Of a stretch of DNA of 7,398 nucleotides, positions 6,806 to 7,398 are shown in pieces. The position numbers and the translations under genes are program-made. The notes beneath the pieces were generated by a model, which was given only the letters and a program-made list of their open reading frames with translations, was not told where the DNA came from and did not search any database. The number at the start of each line of letters is the position of its first letter. The first letter of the stretch is position 1. Source of the DNA: Planctomycetes bacterium SM23_32 (GTDB lineage: Bacteria > Planctomycetota > Brocadiia > SM23-32); contig LJUE01000104.1 of NCBI GenBank assembly GCA_001303885.1, forward strand, positions 1 through 7,398. The letters are read 5' to 3'.

Positions 6806-6810
6806 GGGAC

Positions 6811-7398
6811 TCAGCCTTCGGGGGTCTCCGGTTTGTAGCGGCGGTAGCTCCTGGTGCAGAAGAGCACGCGGCTGAGCCGGGCGCCGTCTTCGCGGTTCCT
6901 CACGGTCAATCGCCACGGGCCCTCCGCCAGGTCCACCCCCGCGTCGCCCGCCACGGGCAGCCAATGCCACCGCTGGTGCGTGCTGCCCTGCACGACGAAC
7001 TCATGGGCCGGGCCGCCCTCGCGCGTGCACGTGATGATGATCGAATCGCCGCAGGAGTCCTGCCACCAGACGCGTATCCACGGGTAGTAAGTGCGCCCGG
7101 CAGGGATGGTCAGTTCGAAGAGCGCGCTGTGGTCCTGCGCAGGGGCCGCCGCGCCCTGCTCGTCGGCATCCTTCTCGGTCAGGCCGTCGTCCTCGCACCA
7201 CACGTAGCGCACCGTCGCCCGCTCGCCGGACTCGGTCGTGACCTCCTCGTTGTCCTGCCCCTCTTCCAGCGTCATGGCGCCGGTCAGCTCGGCCACGTCC
7301 TCGGCGCGCACCATCACGTCGCGGGCGCTGGCGAAGCCCGCCCAGTCGCCCGCCCCCGAGGTGGCCTCCGCGCCGGCGGCCGGCCCGGCGGCAGCCTG
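6811..7398 (-). CDS. Unrecognised protein, C-terminal part: beta-sandwich/carbohydrate-binding-like module
   Basis: The reading frame is open to the right edge, so only the last 195 residues are seen and the true start lies outside; a GTG at 7317 is not needed as a start. The fragment begins with an Ala/Gly/Pro-rich linker (about residues 1-17), then GDWAGFASARDVMVRAEDVAELTG, an acidic variable stretch, and a C-terminal block with LFELTIPAGRTYYPWIRVWW (about 96-115), HQRWHWLPV, GPWRLTVRNREDGARLSRVLF and a final YRRYKPETPEG. This order (W-x-R-V-W, W-x-W, G-x-W-x-L-x-V-x-x-R-E-x-G, then Y-x-P) resembles CBM6/35-like or galactose-binding-like modules of secreted proteins. It contains four cysteines. 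I do not recognise a specific family and assign no function. It directly precedes the S41 protease gene in what looks like one operon. Confidence 0.75.
   Translation of the reverse strand, partial: QAAAGPAAGAEATSGAGDWAGFASARDVMVRAEDVAELTGAMTLEEGQDNEEVTTESGERATVRYVWCEDDGLTEKDADEQGAAAPAQDHSALFELTIPAGRTYYPWIRVWWQDSCGDSIIITCTREGGPAHEFVVQGSTHQRWHWLPVAGDAGVDLAEGPWRLTVRNREDGARLSRVLFCTRSYRRYKPETPEG

Noticed and set aside
5507..6838. Plus-strand open frame of 443 codons opposite the S41 protease gene
   Set aside because: It has no family motif, a His/Arg/Gln-rich low-information composition, and covers a gene with intact protease motifs on the other strand.
6806..6970. N-terminal extension of the protease frame to 6970
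   Set aside because: It overlaps the upstream coding region, is Arg/Gly/Pro-rich, and would place about 75 non-conserved residues before the signal-anchor helix. ATG 6805 follows the upstream stop by 5 bases.
7351..7395. GC-rich near-palindromic stretch near the right edge
   Set aside because: It encodes the Ala/Gly/Pro linker of the partial protein, and the repeated GCC/GGC triplets explain the symmetry. There is no T-run and no sign of a terminator or mobile-element end.

Overview
The window is GC-rich, roughly two-thirds G+C by eye. It is densely coding, and every gene I can support lies on the minus strand, so transcription runs from the right end to the left. I see no tRNA, rRNA, CRISPR array, insertion sequence, integrase or attachment site. 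The proteins point to a Gram-negative-type, GC-rich bacterium: a peptide ABC transporter with a lipoprotein signal, a membrane-anchored C-terminal processing protease, and a secreted-looking beta-sandwich protein. The C-terminal layout of that last protein reminds me of carbohydrate-binding-like modules common in Planctomycetota and related PVC or Hydrogenedentes-like lineages. That placement is a low-confidence inference.

Right-hand unit (7398 to 4111, minus). First comes the C-terminal 195 residues of an unrecognised protein that runs off the right edge and looks like a beta-sandwich or carbohydrate-binding-like module. Five bases later starts a signal-anchored S41 (CtpA/Prc-type) protease with a PDZ domain. 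Ten bases after that, behind a strong Shine-Dalgarno sequence that begins inside the protease stop codon, starts a complete pyruvate kinase. The spacing indicates one transcript.

Left-hand unit (4065 to 1, minus). A sigma70-type promoter with a perfect TTGACA and a 17-base spacer lies just after the pyruvate kinase gene. It is followed by a short GC-rich inverted repeat at the presumed 5' end of the mRNA and by a GGAGGGG ribosome binding site. The genes then run: solute-binding protein (GTG start), permease 1 (GTG start, 2 bases later), permease 2 (ATGA overlap), and an ATPase that leaves the left edge inside its Walker A loop. This is a standard peptide/nickel-type (Dpp/Opp/Yej) ABC importer operon in which the binding protein captures a peptide outside the inner membrane, the two permeases form the channel, and the ATPase drives it.

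Most of the content is ordinary housekeeping and transport. The points that deserve a second look are: (1) a Gln-to-Thr change at the third catalytic-triad position of the S41 protease; (2) a solute-binding protein carrying both an N-terminal lipoprotein signal and a C-terminal transmembrane helix; (3) an Arg in the pyruvate kinase position that normally separates K+-dependent from K+-independent enzymes; and (4) the uncharacterised module encoded immediately before the protease. I do not see convincing evidence for a wholly new system.
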